Below are positions 1 through 7,714 of a stretch of DNA of 8,140 nucleotides, piece by piece. How positions within the stretch are numbered: the first letter of the stretch is position 1; each line of letters begins with the position of its first letter. The translations under genes were made by a program, and so were the position numbers. The notes under the pieces are model-generated. The model was given only the letters and a program-made list of their open reading frames with translations. It was not told where the DNA came from and did no database searches. Location of the stretch: assembly GCA_000432655.1 (NCBI GenBank), contig HF986316.1, forward strand, positions 5,584-13,723. The letters run 5' to 3'. Source of the DNA: Bacteroides sp. CAG:1060 (GTDB lineage: Bacteria; Bacteroidota; Bacteroidia; Bacteroidales; UBA932).

Positions 1-264
1 GAGCCGAAGCCGGCGGAACCCGCCAAAGCACAAAAGGCTCCGGACAACAAACCCCGCAAACTCAGCTTCAAGGAGAAGCGCGAACTCGAATTGATAGAAT
101 CCCGGCTTCCGGAACTGGAAGAACTCAAAAAGACAATAGAAACTGACATGAACAGCGGCACTCTCGCATACGACAAGTTGAGCGAGAAGGCCGAAGAGTT
201 CAAGCGCATCAGTAGTGAAATAGACGAGCTGGAGACCCGCTGGCTGGAGCTCCAGAACCAATAA
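1..264 (+). CDS. ABC-F family ATPase, C-terminal end (5' partial)
   Basis: The reading frame is open from base 1 to a TAA at 262-264 and gives the last 87 residues of a larger protein. A Pro/Ala/Lys-rich linker (about residues 1-18) leads into a charged helical segment starting RKLSFKEKRELE and ending ETRWLELQNQ. This matches the C-terminal coiled-coil arm of Uup-type ABC-F proteins, where the KLS(Y/F)KE start and the closing T-RWLEL are characteristic. ABC-F proteins are soluble tandem-ATPase factors that act on the ribosome; Uup-type members also bind DNA through this arm. The ATPase domains lie outside the window, so the subfamily assignment rests on this tail alone. The next gene begins 14 nt downstream, which suggests co-transcription. 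Confidence 0.8.
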   Translation, partial: EPKPAEPAKAQKAPDNKPRKLSFKEKRELELIESRLPELEELKKTIETDMNSGTLAYDKLSEKAEEFKRISSEIDELETRWLELQNQ

Positions 265-278
265 AGACATATAGACAA

Positions 279-1547
279 ATGAGAAAGACACGTTACATAA
301 GGCTCGCCATGATTCTTGCCGTCCTCTGCACGGTATCTTCCTGCGGGCGCAAATCCCACGAAAGAGAAGCGGAGTCGGCACCGGAGCAGATGCCTGAGAT
401 AGGATTCCACTACAACCATTACACGGTGAACAGCACCCGTCTCAAAAGCGGAGAGACATTCTCCACACTGATGTCAAGACTGGGACTCGGGAACCAGGCC
501 TCGTACAGGCTCACCACCATGTGCGACACCCTTATCGACCTTCGCAAACTCAAGGCAGGCAATCCGGTCCGAGCCTACTACGACACCACCGGCGGCACAC
601 AGACCCTCAGGTACGTAGTGTACGAGCAGGACAAGGTCCGCTCTACGGTATTTCAGTGTCTTGACTCACTTGCAGTGTGGAACTACAACAAGCCTGTCGA
701 AAGGCAGAGACGCTTCGCGGACGTGACCATACGCACATCCCTGTGGAACGATATGCTCTCGGCGGGAGCCACACCGAACCTCATAATGAGACTCTCCGAC
801 ATCTATCAGTGGAGCATCAACTTCTTCACTCTTCGGCAGGGAGACCGCTTCCGAATAATCTACAACCAAAGCGTCTGCGAGGGAGAAGTGGTAGCCATCG
901 ACACGGTTCATTTCAGCCTGTTCAACGGAAAAGACGGAAAAGAAGTGGCAGCAGTGCTCTTCGACACCGGAACCGGCGGAAGCAACACATACTGGGACAA
1001 GGGTGGAGTCAGCCTGAAGCGGATGTTCCTTAAGGCTCCTCTGAAATACAATCGTATAAGCAGCAGATTCTCATACAGCCGCAAACACCCTGTCACAGGA
1101 AAGGTCAAAGCCCACACCGCCGTGGATTACGCCGCACCTACCGGCACCGAAGTACATGCGATCGGAGACGGCACGGTCACCAAGTGCGGATGGGATGCCT
1201 CAGGAGGAGGCAACCGCATCAGAATCAAGCACATGCAGGGATACGAGAGTTCTTATATGCACCTCTCAAAATTTGCCAAGGGCATCAAAGTCGGCACACG
1301 CGTATCTCAGGGACAGGTCATCGGGTATGTCGGAGCCACCGGCACGGCCACCGGACCGCATCTTGATTTCAGAATCTGGGAAAAGGGCAAGCCGATAGAT
1401 CCGCTTTCCCTCAATTCTCCGGCATCGGAGCCGCTCAACAAAAAATATCTTCAGGAGTTCAACGCCTTGTATGACCGATACATGCACGAAATCGGAGAAG
1501 ACAAGACCCCTGCGATTGACACCGAGGCTACAGCTGCAGAAAAGTAG
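279..1547 (+). CDS. M23-family metallopeptidase lipoprotein (LytM/MepM-like)
   Basis: This is a predicted cell-envelope peptidase of 422 residues that would cut peptidoglycan cross-bridges. A lipoprotein signal covers residues 1-21: basic MRKTRYIR, a hydrophobic stretch, then the lipobox V19-S20-S21-C22. Residues 55-100 (KSGETFSTLMSRLGL onward) resemble the LysM/OapA-like domain of MepM-type enzymes, followed by an intermediate domain to about 230. The catalytic LytM domain spans about 255-378. It contains H279-T-A-V-D283 (zinc ligands), Y-M-H328-L, and G-P-H361-L-D363. Family members normally read GPHLH here, so the third zinc ligand is replaced by Asp. The rest of the core is intact, so an altered but metal-binding site is plausible; a catalytically dead scaffold like E. 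coli EnvC or NlpD is the alternative. It lies 14 nt after the ABC-F gene and 11 nt before trmO. The ATG is chosen because it directly precedes the signal peptide. Confidence 0.88.
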   Translation: MRKTRYIRLAMILAVLCTVSSCGRKSHEREAESAPEQMPEIGFHYNHYTVNSTRLKSGETFSTLMSRLGLGNQASYRLTTMCDTLIDLRKLKAGNPVRAYYDTTGGTQTLRYVVYEQDKVRSTVFQCLDSLAVWNYNKPVERQRRFADVTIRTSLWNDMLSAGATPNLIMRLSDIYQWSINFFTLRQGDRFRIIYNQSVCEGEVVAIDTVHFSLFNGKDGKEVAAVLFDTGTGGSNTYWDKGGVSLKRMFLKAPLKYNRISSRFSYSRKHPVTGKVKAHTAVDYAAPTGTEVHAIGDGTVTKCGWDASGGGNRIRIKHMQGYESSYMHLSKFAKGIKVGTRVSQGQVIGYVGATGTATGPHLDFRIWEKGKPIDPLSLNSPASEPLNKKYLQEFNALYDRYMHEIGEDKTPAIDTEATAAEK

Positions 1548-1558
1548 GACCCCGGAAT

Positions 1559-2224
1559 ATGGAAATCAAGCCGATAGCATATTTCCGCTCTCCAGTAAAC
1601 GGCAAGTTCGGGCTTCCAAGACAGTCCGGGCTGGCGGAGTGCCTGCAGGGAGAAATAGTCCTCGAAGAAGAATTCCGACAGGAAGAAGCCTTGCGGGGAC
1701 TGGAAGGATTTGACTATCTATGGCTTATCTGGGGATTCCACCTCAACAGAGACGATGCAGCACAGGGGAAACTCACCGTAAGACCGCCACGGCTCGGAGG
1801 TAACCAGCGCATCGGAGTATTCGCATCACGCTCCCCTTACCGGCCCAATCCTCTCGGGCTCAGTTCCGTAAAAATCACCCGGATCATACACGGGGAAGGA
1901 ATTATCCGCGTCTTAGGGGCAGACCTTGCGGACAACACCCCTATCTATGATATAAAGCCCTATGTGGAATATGCCGACTCCCACCCCGGGGTGCGAAGCG
2001 GATTCACTGACGACCACGAGTGGAAAGAACTTGACGTCAGGATAGAATGCGGACGGCAGAATCTCTCAGACGAAGATATCCGGGCATTGACAGCGCTTCT
2101 GGCACAGGATCCACGCCCACGGTACCATCACGATCCGACCCGCATATACCATCTGGATTTCTGCGGAAAAGACATAAAATTTACAGTCGCCGAAGACACG
2201 GTGACTGTAATCGAAATTTCCTAA
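1559..2224 (+). CDS. trmO: tRNA (t6A37-N6)-methyltransferase TrmO (TsaA-like)
   Basis: TrmO uses S-adenosylmethionine to methylate N6 of threonylcarbamoyladenosine at position 37 of threonine tRNA, a cytoplasmic modification that tunes decoding. The 221 residues are close to the usual length (about 235 in E. coli). The N-terminal TsaA-like beta-barrel domain begins at IKPIAYFRSP. The family signature RIGVFASRSPYRPNPLGLS lies at residues 84-102, and the second signature DNTPIYDIKPY at 125-135, where most members have DGTP. The short C-terminal domain (about 165-221) carries the conserved DPRPRY at 184-189. The ATG lies 11 nt after the peptidase stop; a weak AGGA overlaps that stop codon, 9 nt ahead of the ATG. 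Its stop lies 6 nt from the stop of the converging minus-strand operon, and its last codons form a strong hairpin (2181-2210). The assignment is firm; the exact tRNA target is inferred from the family. Confidence 0.92.
   Translation: MEIKPIAYFRSPVNGKFGLPRQSGLAECLQGEIVLEEEFRQEEALRGLEGFDYLWLIWGFHLNRDDAAQGKLTVRPPRLGGNQRIGVFASRSPYRPNPLGLSSVKITRIIHGEGIIRVLGADLADNTPIYDIKPYVEYADSHPGVRSGFTDDHEWKELDVRIECGRQNLSDEDIRALTALLAQDPRPRYHHDPTRIYHLDFCGKDIKFTVAEDTVTVIEIS
2181..2210 (-). terminator. Candidate (possibly bidirectional) terminator hairpin inside the trmO 3' end
   Basis: The arm TTACAGTCGCCG (2181-2192) pairs with CGGTGACTGTAA (2199-2210) around the 6-base loop AAGACA. In the plus-strand RNA this is an unbroken 12-bp stem with one G-U wobble; in the minus-strand RNA the same position is an A-C mismatch. 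Read on the minus strand, the stem is followed by ATTTTATGTCTTTT, a broken U-rich run that could terminate the operon ending at 2231. The plus-strand side lacks a good U tract. It is therefore best as a minus-strand terminator and weaker as a plus-strand one. It lies inside trmO because only 6 nt separate the two stop codons. Function is inferred. Confidence 0.45.
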
Positions 2225-2230
2225 GATACA

Positions 2231-3028
2231 CTACTTGCAGGAAGTGATGTGAAAGCAGTGCTCCTTGCGCTCGTACTTTATAAGACAGGCGCCGGCTTTC
2301 TTGCGATCACGAAGCACCTCGCCCAGAACCTTTGTAAGCTCGTATGGCTGCATGAAACTCTCCGTCTCCTGCTCACGGTAGTAGCGGGTATATGTGATAT
2401 CGAAAGTCGTACCGTAGCAGTGGGCGGAATTGTCGCTCGCATTGGGGTTTCCGCTGCGGCGCAGCCGCTTGACATCCTCCTCCGTGCGAAGGAGTGAAGA
2501 CACTATGAGCTTGTAATCAAGAAGATTCTTGGATTTCAGAGAATCGCTGAATGCCTTGGATATTGTCATAAGCTCGTCCGAAGCCCCCTTGGTCAGAAAC
2601 GGCATGGAGTACTTCAGATTGTCCACTACATAATAATCATTGTCCACCACCTTCACAAGGCCGCTTATTCCGGCCACCTCAGCCTTTGTCTGGGGTATGG
2701 AAGTCAATCCCACCTGTTTGGCAAGAGAGACATGGGCATCGTTGAGGTCCGCAAACACCTTGGCATAAGCCATCCTCGGTCCATAATAGATAATTTCCTT
2801 CGCCTCAAACTTTCCCGTCCCGTCCACATCATCTTCCGGAGACTCCTCCTCAGGGACAACGGCAGCCTCGTCCGGAATCACAGGTTCGGAAGGAGCCGCC
2901 TCGACTACGACAGGAGTCCCGGACACAGGAGCATCCTTGGAGCAAGAATGCCCGACAAGGATGCCCGATATGAATCCGATAACAAAAGGAGTTAGAAGTA
3001 CAAGAAAACCCTTATATGCTTTCGTCAT
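2231..3028 (-). CDS. Membrane-anchored DUF5715-like protein with M15-type metal-site motif
   Basis: This 265-residue protein has a short cytoplasmic start, one hydrophobic segment (about residues 8-25), and a Pro/Glu/Asp-rich linker (about 33-72). A folded domain then follows that should sit outside the cytoplasmic membrane. The core S-L-L-R-T (178-182), a D-V-K-R-L-R stretch, and N-S-A-H203-C-Y-G-T-T-F-D210 matches the SxHxxGxxxD zinc motif of M15 D-Ala-D-Ala peptidases (VanX/VanY). C-F-H260-I-T near the C-terminus would give the third ligand. I recognise it as like the Bacteroidota family DUF5715, from memory. The M15 catalytic Glu normally lies three residues before the last His, where this protein has H257; E253 and E256 are the nearby candidates, so activity is uncertain. 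Cys204, 248, 258 and 264 could form disulphides. Cys29 lacks a good lipobox, so an uncleaved anchor is more likely than a lipoprotein. It starts 4 nt after gcvPB and ends the operon, with no visible link to glycine metabolism. Confidence 0.68.
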   Translation of the reverse strand: MTKAYKGFLVLLTPFVIGFISGILVGHSCSKDAPVSGTPVVVEAAPSEPVIPDEAAVVPEEESPEDDVDGTGKFEAKEIIYYGPRMAYAKVFADLNDAHVSLAKQVGLTSIPQTKAEVAGISGLVKVVDNDYYVVDNLKYSMPFLTKGASDELMTISKAFSDSLKSKNLLDYKLIVSSLLRTEEDVKRLRRSGNPNASDNSAHCYGTTFDITYTRYYREQETESFMQPYELTKVLGEVLRDRKKAGACLIKYERKEHCFHITSCK

Positions 3029-3032
3029 GCTT

Positions 3033-4406
3033 CTAATTGAATTTCAGAATAGGCTGACGGGCAGCTTTAGTCTCGTCCGGTCTTCCTATAGGTGCAGACA
3101 CAGGAGCGGCATGGAGAAGATCAGGATCATTCTTGGCCTCTTCTGCAATCTTACGCATCACAGCTATGAATGCGTCCAGTGTCTCCAGCGACTCGGTCTC
3201 CGTAGGCTCGATCATTATGGCCTGATGGAAAAGAAGCGGGAAATAAATGGTCGGCGCATGGAACCCGTAATCCAGAAGACGCTTGGCTACATCAAGGGTG
3301 CTCACACCATTCGGCTCAAGCAGTCCGTCGAATACGAACTCATGCTTGCATACAGTAGGTATAGGCAGTTTATAGCAGTCTTTCAAGGACTCCTTGATAT
3401 AGTTGGCTCCCAGTGTGGCAAGCTTTCCGGCCATCTTCACATTCTCCCTGCCAAGCATCAGAATGTATGCATAGGCACGGAGCATCACGCCGAAGTTGCC
3501 GTGGAATCCGCTCACCTTAGGTGTCTTCAGGAAAGGCACCAGTTTCTCAGCCACACCGACAGGACCGCTTCCCGGACCACCTCCACCATGCGGAGTAGAG
3601 AATGTCTTGTGAAGATTGAGATGCATGACATCAAATCCCATGTCTCCCGGACGAACCACTCCGAGAAGAGGGTTCATATTGGCTCCGTCGTAATAGAGCA
3701 GACCGCCGCAACCGTGCACCAGATCCGCAATCTCCCGGATTTCGTGTTCGAAAAGTCCGAGGGTGTTAGGGTTGGTCATCATTATACCGGCGATATCAGG
3801 TCCGAGAAGAGGCTTCAGTGACTCCACGTCCACAAGTCCGTTCTCTCCAGACTTTACCACCACGATCTCCAGACCGCACACGGCGGCAGAAGCAGGATTG
3901 GTACCATGGGCACTGTCAGGTACAATCACTTTTGTACGGGCATAATCACCCCTGCTGAGATGATACTCGCGTATAAGCATCAGTCCGGTCAACTCTCCGT
4001 GAGCTCCGGCACAAGGCAGGAAAGTAAAGTGCTTCATTCCGGTGATGGCGGCAAGAGACTTGTCAAGTCCGTCTATCACAGCCTGCGCACCTGTCACGGT
4101 GGATTCCGGCTGAAGAGGGTGAAGACCGGCAAATCCCGGCATCACGGCCACTTCTTCATTGATTTTCGGATTGTACTTCATCGTACATGAGCCGAGAGGA
4201 TAGAACCCGGTGTCCACACCGAAATTCATCTGGCTGAGGTTGGTATAATGACGTACCACATCAGGCTCGCTGACCTCAGGGAGATCAAGCGGAGACTCTC
4301 TCCAGATTTTTCCGCCCCGAGGAAGTTCTCTGTCCGTATGAGGGAGGGAGTATCCTGTCCTCCCCTTCTTGGAAAGCTCAAATATGAGTTTGTCGTAGTA
4401 TTTCAT
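3033..4406 (-). CDS. gcvPB: Glycine dehydrogenase (decarboxylating) subunit 2, GcvPB
   Basis: This is the C-terminal-type, PLP-binding subunit of the glycine cleavage P protein. With GcvPA it decarboxylates glycine and transfers the aminomethyl group to the lipoyl arm of GcvH, releasing CO2. The 457 residues are near the usual length of free-standing GcvPB. Visible landmarks are [14 protein letters not shown] (68-81), [10 protein letters not shown] (164-173), [12 protein letters not shown] (238-249) with D240 facing the PLP ring, and [17 protein letters not shown] (263-279) in which K267 should form the Schiff base with PLP. The motif PTETES (401-406) closes the domain. The start [21 protein letters not shown] is typical of separate GcvPB subunits, which supports a genuine start rather than a broken fused gene. 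The ATG lies 2 nt after the gcvPA stop, so translational coupling is likely. The tail after about 430 (Ala/Pro-rich) is variable in the family. Confidence 0.96.
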   Translation of the reverse strand: MKYYDKLIFELSKKGRTGYSLPHTDRELPRGGKIWRESPLDLPEVSEPDVVRHYTNLSQMNFGVDTGFYPLGSCTMKYNPKINEEVAVMPGFAGLHPLQPESTVTGAQAVIDGLDKSLAAITGMKHFTFLPCAGAHGELTGLMLIREYHLSRGDYARTKVIVPDSAHGTNPASAAVCGLEIVVVKSGENGLVDVESLKPLLGPDIAGIMMTNPNTLGLFEHEIREIADLVHGCGGLLYYDGANMNPLLGVVRPGDMGFDVMHLNLHKTFSTPHGGGGPGSGPVGVAEKLVPFLKTPKVSGFHGNFGVMLRAYAYILMLGRENVKMAGKLATLGANYIKESLKDCYKLPIPTVCKHEFVFDGLLEPNGVSTLDVAKRLLDYGFHAPTIYFPLLFHQAIMIEPTETESLETLDAFIAVMRKIAEEAKNDPDLLHAAPVSAPIGRPDETKAARQPILKFN

Positions 4407-4408
4407 CT

Positions 4409-5713
4409 TCAGAGCGATTTAACGATTTCAACGATTCTGTCAAGTTCCTCCTTAGGGTGCTTTTCCGTGACACAGAAAGTCACATACCCTTCTTCAGTCT
4501 GCAGACCAGCGAAGAAGCCGGCTTCAAGGAAAGCCTTCTGCATCTTCGCCACGTCGCACAGAGGCTTGAGGACAAATTCCTTAATGAACTCTCCATCAGT
4601 AACTTCTTCAAACTTGCCGGTCTTCAGAAGCTCATCGTGGAGATAATGGGAACCCTCATAGCACAGCGCATTGAGCTGACGCATGCCTTGCGGGCCCATC
4701 AGCGACAGATATACCGTGCACCACAGAGCCATAAGCGACTGATTGGAGCAGATATTGGAGGTGGCTTTCTCGCGGCGGATATGCTGCTCCCGTGCCTGAA
4801 GCGTAAGAACATAGCAGCGCTTGCCGGAAGCATCTTCCGTCTGGCCTACCACACGTCCAGGGAGTTTACGCATGTGCTCTTCACGGCAAGCCATGAATCC
4901 CACGTACGGACCTCCGTAGCAGAGAGGCACTCCAAGACTCTGACCGTCACCCACGGCAATGTCAGCCCCCCACTCGGCAGGCGTTTTCACAACCGCCAAG
5001 GCGGAAGGGTCGCAATACATCACAAGCAGCGCCCCCTGAGAATGGACAAGGTCTGCAAGACCGTCGTGATTCTCAATGACACCGTACCGGTTGACGGACG
5101 GCACTATGACGCCTGCAAGGTCAAGCACGCCTTCAGCCACATCCTCGGCAATGCTGTCAGATACCACCACATTGACTCCGGAATACTTGGCATAAGTCTT
5201 TATGACTTCTATGACATTCGGAAGAAGGGTGGCAGCCACTATAACTGATTTCTTTTTCTTGGTACTGGCCACACACATTCTCACAGCCTCGGCGGCTGCA
5301 GTAGGCCCGTCGTACATGGAGGCGTTGGAGATATCCATGCCTGTCAGACGACATATCATTGTCTGCCACTCGAAGATATATCTCAGCGTACCCTGGGATA
5401 TTTCACACTGGTACGGAGTATATGCCGTAAGGAACTCACTTCTGGAAGTGATATACGGAATGACAGACGGAACGTAATGATCGTACGCACCCTGTCCCAC
5501 CAAAACCTTGAGCCGGCTGTTCTTGGAGGCAAGAGACTCGAAGAAGTCCCTGACCTGCTGCTCGCTCATGGCCTCCGGAAGATCGTATTCTCCCTTATAG
5601 AGACAGTCTGAAGGAACGTCAGAATAGAGGTCATCCAGGGATGACACTCCGATTCTGTCGAGCATCACGCGAATATCTTCCTCCGTCTGGGGGAAATAGC
5701 TGAATTTCGACAT
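4409..5713 (-). CDS. gcvPA: Glycine dehydrogenase (decarboxylating) subunit 1, GcvPA
   Basis: This is the N-terminal-type subunit of the P protein. It has the same fold as GcvPB but lacks the PLP lysine, and pairs with GcvPB to complete the active site. The 434 residues match free-standing GcvPA. Landmarks are [14 protein letters not shown] at the start, [11 protein letters not shown] (75-85), [20 protein letters not shown] (99-118), [11 protein letters not shown] (133-143), [19 protein letters not shown] (255-273) and [14 protein letters not shown] (314-327). All are conserved in P proteins, and no frameshift or internal stop is present. It lies between gcvH (17 nt upstream) and gcvPB (2 nt downstream), giving the order T-H-PA-PB common in Firmicutes and Thermotoga. 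No Shine-Dalgarno sequence is visible before the ATG, as usual in Bacteroidota. Confidence 0.96.
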   Translation of the reverse strand: MSKFSYFPQTEEDIRVMLDRIGVSSLDDLYSDVPSDCLYKGEYDLPEAMSEQQVRDFFESLASKNSRLKVLVGQGAYDHYVPSVIPYITSRSEFLTAYTPYQCEISQGTLRYIFEWQTMICRLTGMDISNASMYDGPTAAAEAVRMCVASTKKKKSVIVAATLLPNVIEVIKTYAKYSGVNVVVSDSIAEDVAEGVLDLAGVIVPSVNRYGVIENHDGLADLVHSQGALLVMYCDPSALAVVKTPAEWGADIAVGDGQSLGVPLCYGGPYVGFMACREEHMRKLPGRVVGQTEDASGKRCYVLTLQAREQHIRREKATSNICSNQSLMALWCTVYLSLMGPQGMRQLNALCYEGSHYLHDELLKTGKFEEVTDGEFIKEFVLKPLCDVAKMQKAFLEAGFFAGLQTEEGYVTFCVTEKHPKEELDRIVEIVKSL

Positions 5714-5730
5714 ATTGCTCAGAAGGTTAC

Positions 5731-6108
5731 TTACTTTGCAATTTCTGCGTATGCACCGGCGCTGAGCAGAGAGTCAAGCTCGGACTTGTCGGACATCTCG
5801 ATCTTTATGATCCAAGCCCTGTAAGCATCCTCATTGATGAGTTCCGGCTTATCCTCAAGCTCGTCGTTGCACGCGATAACCTTTCCGGATACCGGAGAAA
5901 CTAGCTCGCTGGAGGTCTTCACGCTCTCAAGAGCACCGAACTCGTCGCCTGCGGCAATCTCGTCGTCAACATCCGGCATATCCACATACGTGATATCTCC
6001 CATCTCGCTCTGCGCGAAATCGGACACGCCGATGATAGCCACGTTTCCATCAACTTTTACCCATTCGTGTGACTCGCTGTAAAGGAGTCCTTCTACAATT
6101 TTGCTCAT
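5731..6108 (-). CDS. gcvH: Glycine cleavage system H protein (lipoyl carrier)
   Basis: GcvH is the small mobile carrier that shuttles the aminomethyl intermediate among the P, T and L proteins on a lipoyl group. The 125 residues are the usual length. The fold is visible from YSESHEWVKVDGNVAIIGVSDFAQSEMGDITYVDMP (10-45), through GALESVKTSSEL (58-69), to SPVSGKV (71-77) and the C-terminal EDAYRAWIIKIEMSD (93-107). K64 in ESVK is the expected lipoylation site. The usual ESVKA is ESVKT here, a tolerated variant. It lies 12 nt after gcvT and 17 nt before gcvPA. The lipoate-attachment enzymes and L protein needed for function are not in the window. Confidence 0.97.
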   Translation of the reverse strand: MSKIVEGLLYSESHEWVKVDGNVAIIGVSDFAQSEMGDITYVDMPDVDDEIAAGDEFGALESVKTSSELVSPVSGKVIACNDELEDKPELINEDAYRAWIIKIEMSDKSELDSLLSAGAYAEIAK

Positions 6109-6120
6109 AAATTATGTGTT

Positions 6121-7224
6121 TTATTTCTTGTATCTTGCCTGATAAAATCTCTTTTTAACTACTACGCAAGGGAATACGCGTTTGCGTATCCTCACCGCAA
6201 GAGCGGTACCGAGGGCGGCGTGCGCAGCATCCACAAGGGCAAAGCAGATGCTCTTGTCCAGGGAAATGGAATGATATCCGGTCGTCACCACTCCCACTGT
6301 CTCTCCGTCCGGAGTCTCCACCGGATAGCCTGCACGAGGCACGGCACTGTCTGACAGCTCCAGACCGACAATCTTCTTCGCCACTCCGGAAGCCTTCTGC
6401 TCAGATAAAGCCTCCTTTCCGATAAACTCCGGCTTGTCAAGCTTGCAGAACATGCTGAACCCCGCCATCACAGGAGAAATGTCCTCGCTGAGCTCATCTC
6501 CATAGAGAGGAAGTCCGGCCTCGAACCTGAGCGTATCGCGGCACCCGAGTCCGCACGGCTTCACTCCTGCAGCCATCAGGGCATCCCAGAACTTAACTAT
6601 CAGCTCCGGCGAAGCATACACTTCAAATCCATCCTCTCCGGTGTATCCCGTACGGCTGAGGATAACCCTGCCGCCGTCCACCTGCTCGTCCATGAATTCG
6701 TAGAATCCAAGTCCTGATGCACCCTTGAGTCCAAGTACGTCCATTACGGTCTTCTCGGCAGACGGTCCCTGAACGGCTATCTGGCCCCATTTGTCAGAAG
6801 CATTGTCCAGTACCACATCATACCCTTCGGAATTCTTACGCATCCACTCGAAATCTTTATCCACATTGGACGCATTGACTACGAGAAGATAATGTCCAGG
6901 AACAAACTCCTTGTACACAAGAAGATCATCCACCGTTCCTCCATCGGGATAAACCATCATTCCATAGAGGACGGAGCCCTCCTTCATCGGCCTTATGTCA
7001 TTTGTAAATATGTGGTTCACAAAAGCCTCCGCATCCTTTCCGGACACGAACACTTCTCCCATGTGCGAGACATCGAACACTCCCACATCTTCACGTACCG
7101 CCTTATGCTCGTCAATGATGCCGCTGTACTGTATAGGCATATCGAAACCGGCAAAAGGGCTCATCCGTGCACCCAGCGCAACGTGCCGGTCATGCAGACA
7201 AGTCTTCTTCAACTGATTATCCAT
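6121..7224 (-). CDS. gcvT: Glycine cleavage system T protein (aminomethyltransferase)
   Basis: GcvT takes the aminomethyl group from the lipoyl arm of GcvH, releases ammonia and makes 5,10-methylenetetrahydrofolate. The 367 residues match the family. It shows FAGFDMPIQYSGIIDEHKAVREDVGVFDVSHMGE (24-57), typical of the folate-binding N-terminal domain. GGTVDDLLVY (95-104) follows, where D100 corresponds to the catalytic aspartate (D101 in E. coli). SRTGYTGEDGFEVY (190-203) and GCRDTLRFEAGLPLYG (227-242) complete the active-site channel, and the C-terminal GCV_T_C-type barrel runs from about 280. TTGYHSISLDKSI at 314-326 is an unusual version of the common VTSGTxSP motif; from memory this variant occurs in Bacteroidota. 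The gene lies 9 nt after the unrecognised first gene and 12 nt before gcvH. Confidence 0.96.
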   Translation of the reverse strand: MDNQLKKTCLHDRHVALGARMSPFAGFDMPIQYSGIIDEHKAVREDVGVFDVSHMGEVFVSGKDAEAFVNHIFTNDIRPMKEGSVLYGMMVYPDGGTVDDLLVYKEFVPGHYLLVVNASNVDKDFEWMRKNSEGYDVVLDNASDKWGQIAVQGPSAEKTVMDVLGLKGASGLGFYEFMDEQVDGGRVILSRTGYTGEDGFEVYASPELIVKFWDALMAAGVKPCGLGCRDTLRFEAGLPLYGDELSEDISPVMAGFSMFCKLDKPEFIGKEALSEQKASGVAKKIVGLELSDSAVPRAGYPVETPDGETVGVVTTGYHSISLDKSICFALVDAAHAALGTALAVRIRKRVFPCVVVKKRFYQARYKK

Positions 7225-7233
7225 ATTGTTCAG

Positions 7234-7701
7234 CTATTTTTTAAGGATTTCCAAATCTTTCTTGAGAATCATCTTCGGGTCCATCATATTCACTTTCTGG
7301 AAAAGACGGATCTGGTTCGCCAGGGAGAGATACACCTTATCTTCGTGCTTGCCCTTTCGCCACCATTTGTAGAAGCCGACGGGGTCATTTTCAAAAGGAA
7401 TGCTGGCCTGGATTCCATTCCCATAGCCTGGATAGTCTATCACGAGCTTCAAGCCCATAAACCTCTTATAATACTCAGGGTCAGCACGACGAAGCTTGCT
7501 GACCAAAGGGTTAAGGACTTCAAAGACATCCACCTGCAGGACTTTCTCGCGGACTATAAGCCTGTGAATCCGGACAGGATCCACATTCAACCATACGCCC
7601 ATCTTGAGCGTTACGGGCCCCTGATCAGTATCAAGGGTCAATTCGTCCATTGAATAATAGACTTTATTGGGGTCTAAAGGAAATTGTGCTTCCGTGGGCA
7701 T
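7234..7701 (-). CDS. Unrecognised 155-aa protein, first gene of the gcv operon
   Basis: I do not recognise this protein. It has no signal peptide, membrane segment or known catalytic motif. It is probably cytoplasmic and mixed alpha/beta, with repeated hydrophobic-charged strands (VTLKMGVWLNVDPVRIHRLIV), an aromatic centre (FENDPVGFYKWWRKGKHEDKVYLSL) and a lysine-rich helical end (KMILKKDLEILKK). I place the start at the ATG of MPTEAQFPLDPNK. The frame stays open 17 codons further up to a GTG at 7752, but the TATATTTG promoter box (7722-7729) lies inside that extension and leaves a short leader of about 15 nt before this ATG. The stop lies 9 nt before gcvT, so co-transcription is very likely. 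A role near glycine cleavage is only suggested by position; it could equally be an unrelated passenger. Confidence 0.75.
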   Translation of the reverse strand: MPTEAQFPLDPNKVYYSMDELTLDTDQGPVTLKMGVWLNVDPVRIHRLIVREKVLQVDVFEVLNPLVSKLRRADPEYYKRFMGLKLVIDYPGYGNGIQASIPFENDPVGFYKWWRKGKHEDKVYLSLANQIRLFQKVNMMDPKMILKKDLEILKK

Positions 7702-7714
7702 TCCGTTTACAATG

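Noticed and set aside
265..278. Separate promoter for the M23 peptidase gene
   Set aside because: The gap is only 14 nt and no TAnnTTTG box is seen there, so read-through from the ABC-F gene is simpler.
2937..3821. Long plus-strand open frame (294 codons) antisense to gcvPB
   Set aside because: It is a shadow of a highly conserved coding gene, has no recognisable domain, and reads as low-quality His/Arg/Ser-rich sequence.
4400..4420. A frameshifted, broken fused gcvP gene
   Set aside because: Both halves have proper starts and ends and match the natural termini of free-standing GcvPA and GcvPB, so this is a true two-subunit form.
4457..5248. Plus-strand open frame (263 codons) antisense to gcvPA
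   Set aside because: gcvPA is complete with all family motifs; the opposite frame shows no protein-like features.
6892..7653. Plus-strand open frame (253 codons) across gcvT and the unrecognised gene
   Set aside because: It overlaps gcvT and the tightly linked first gene of the operon, and has no start signal or known motif.
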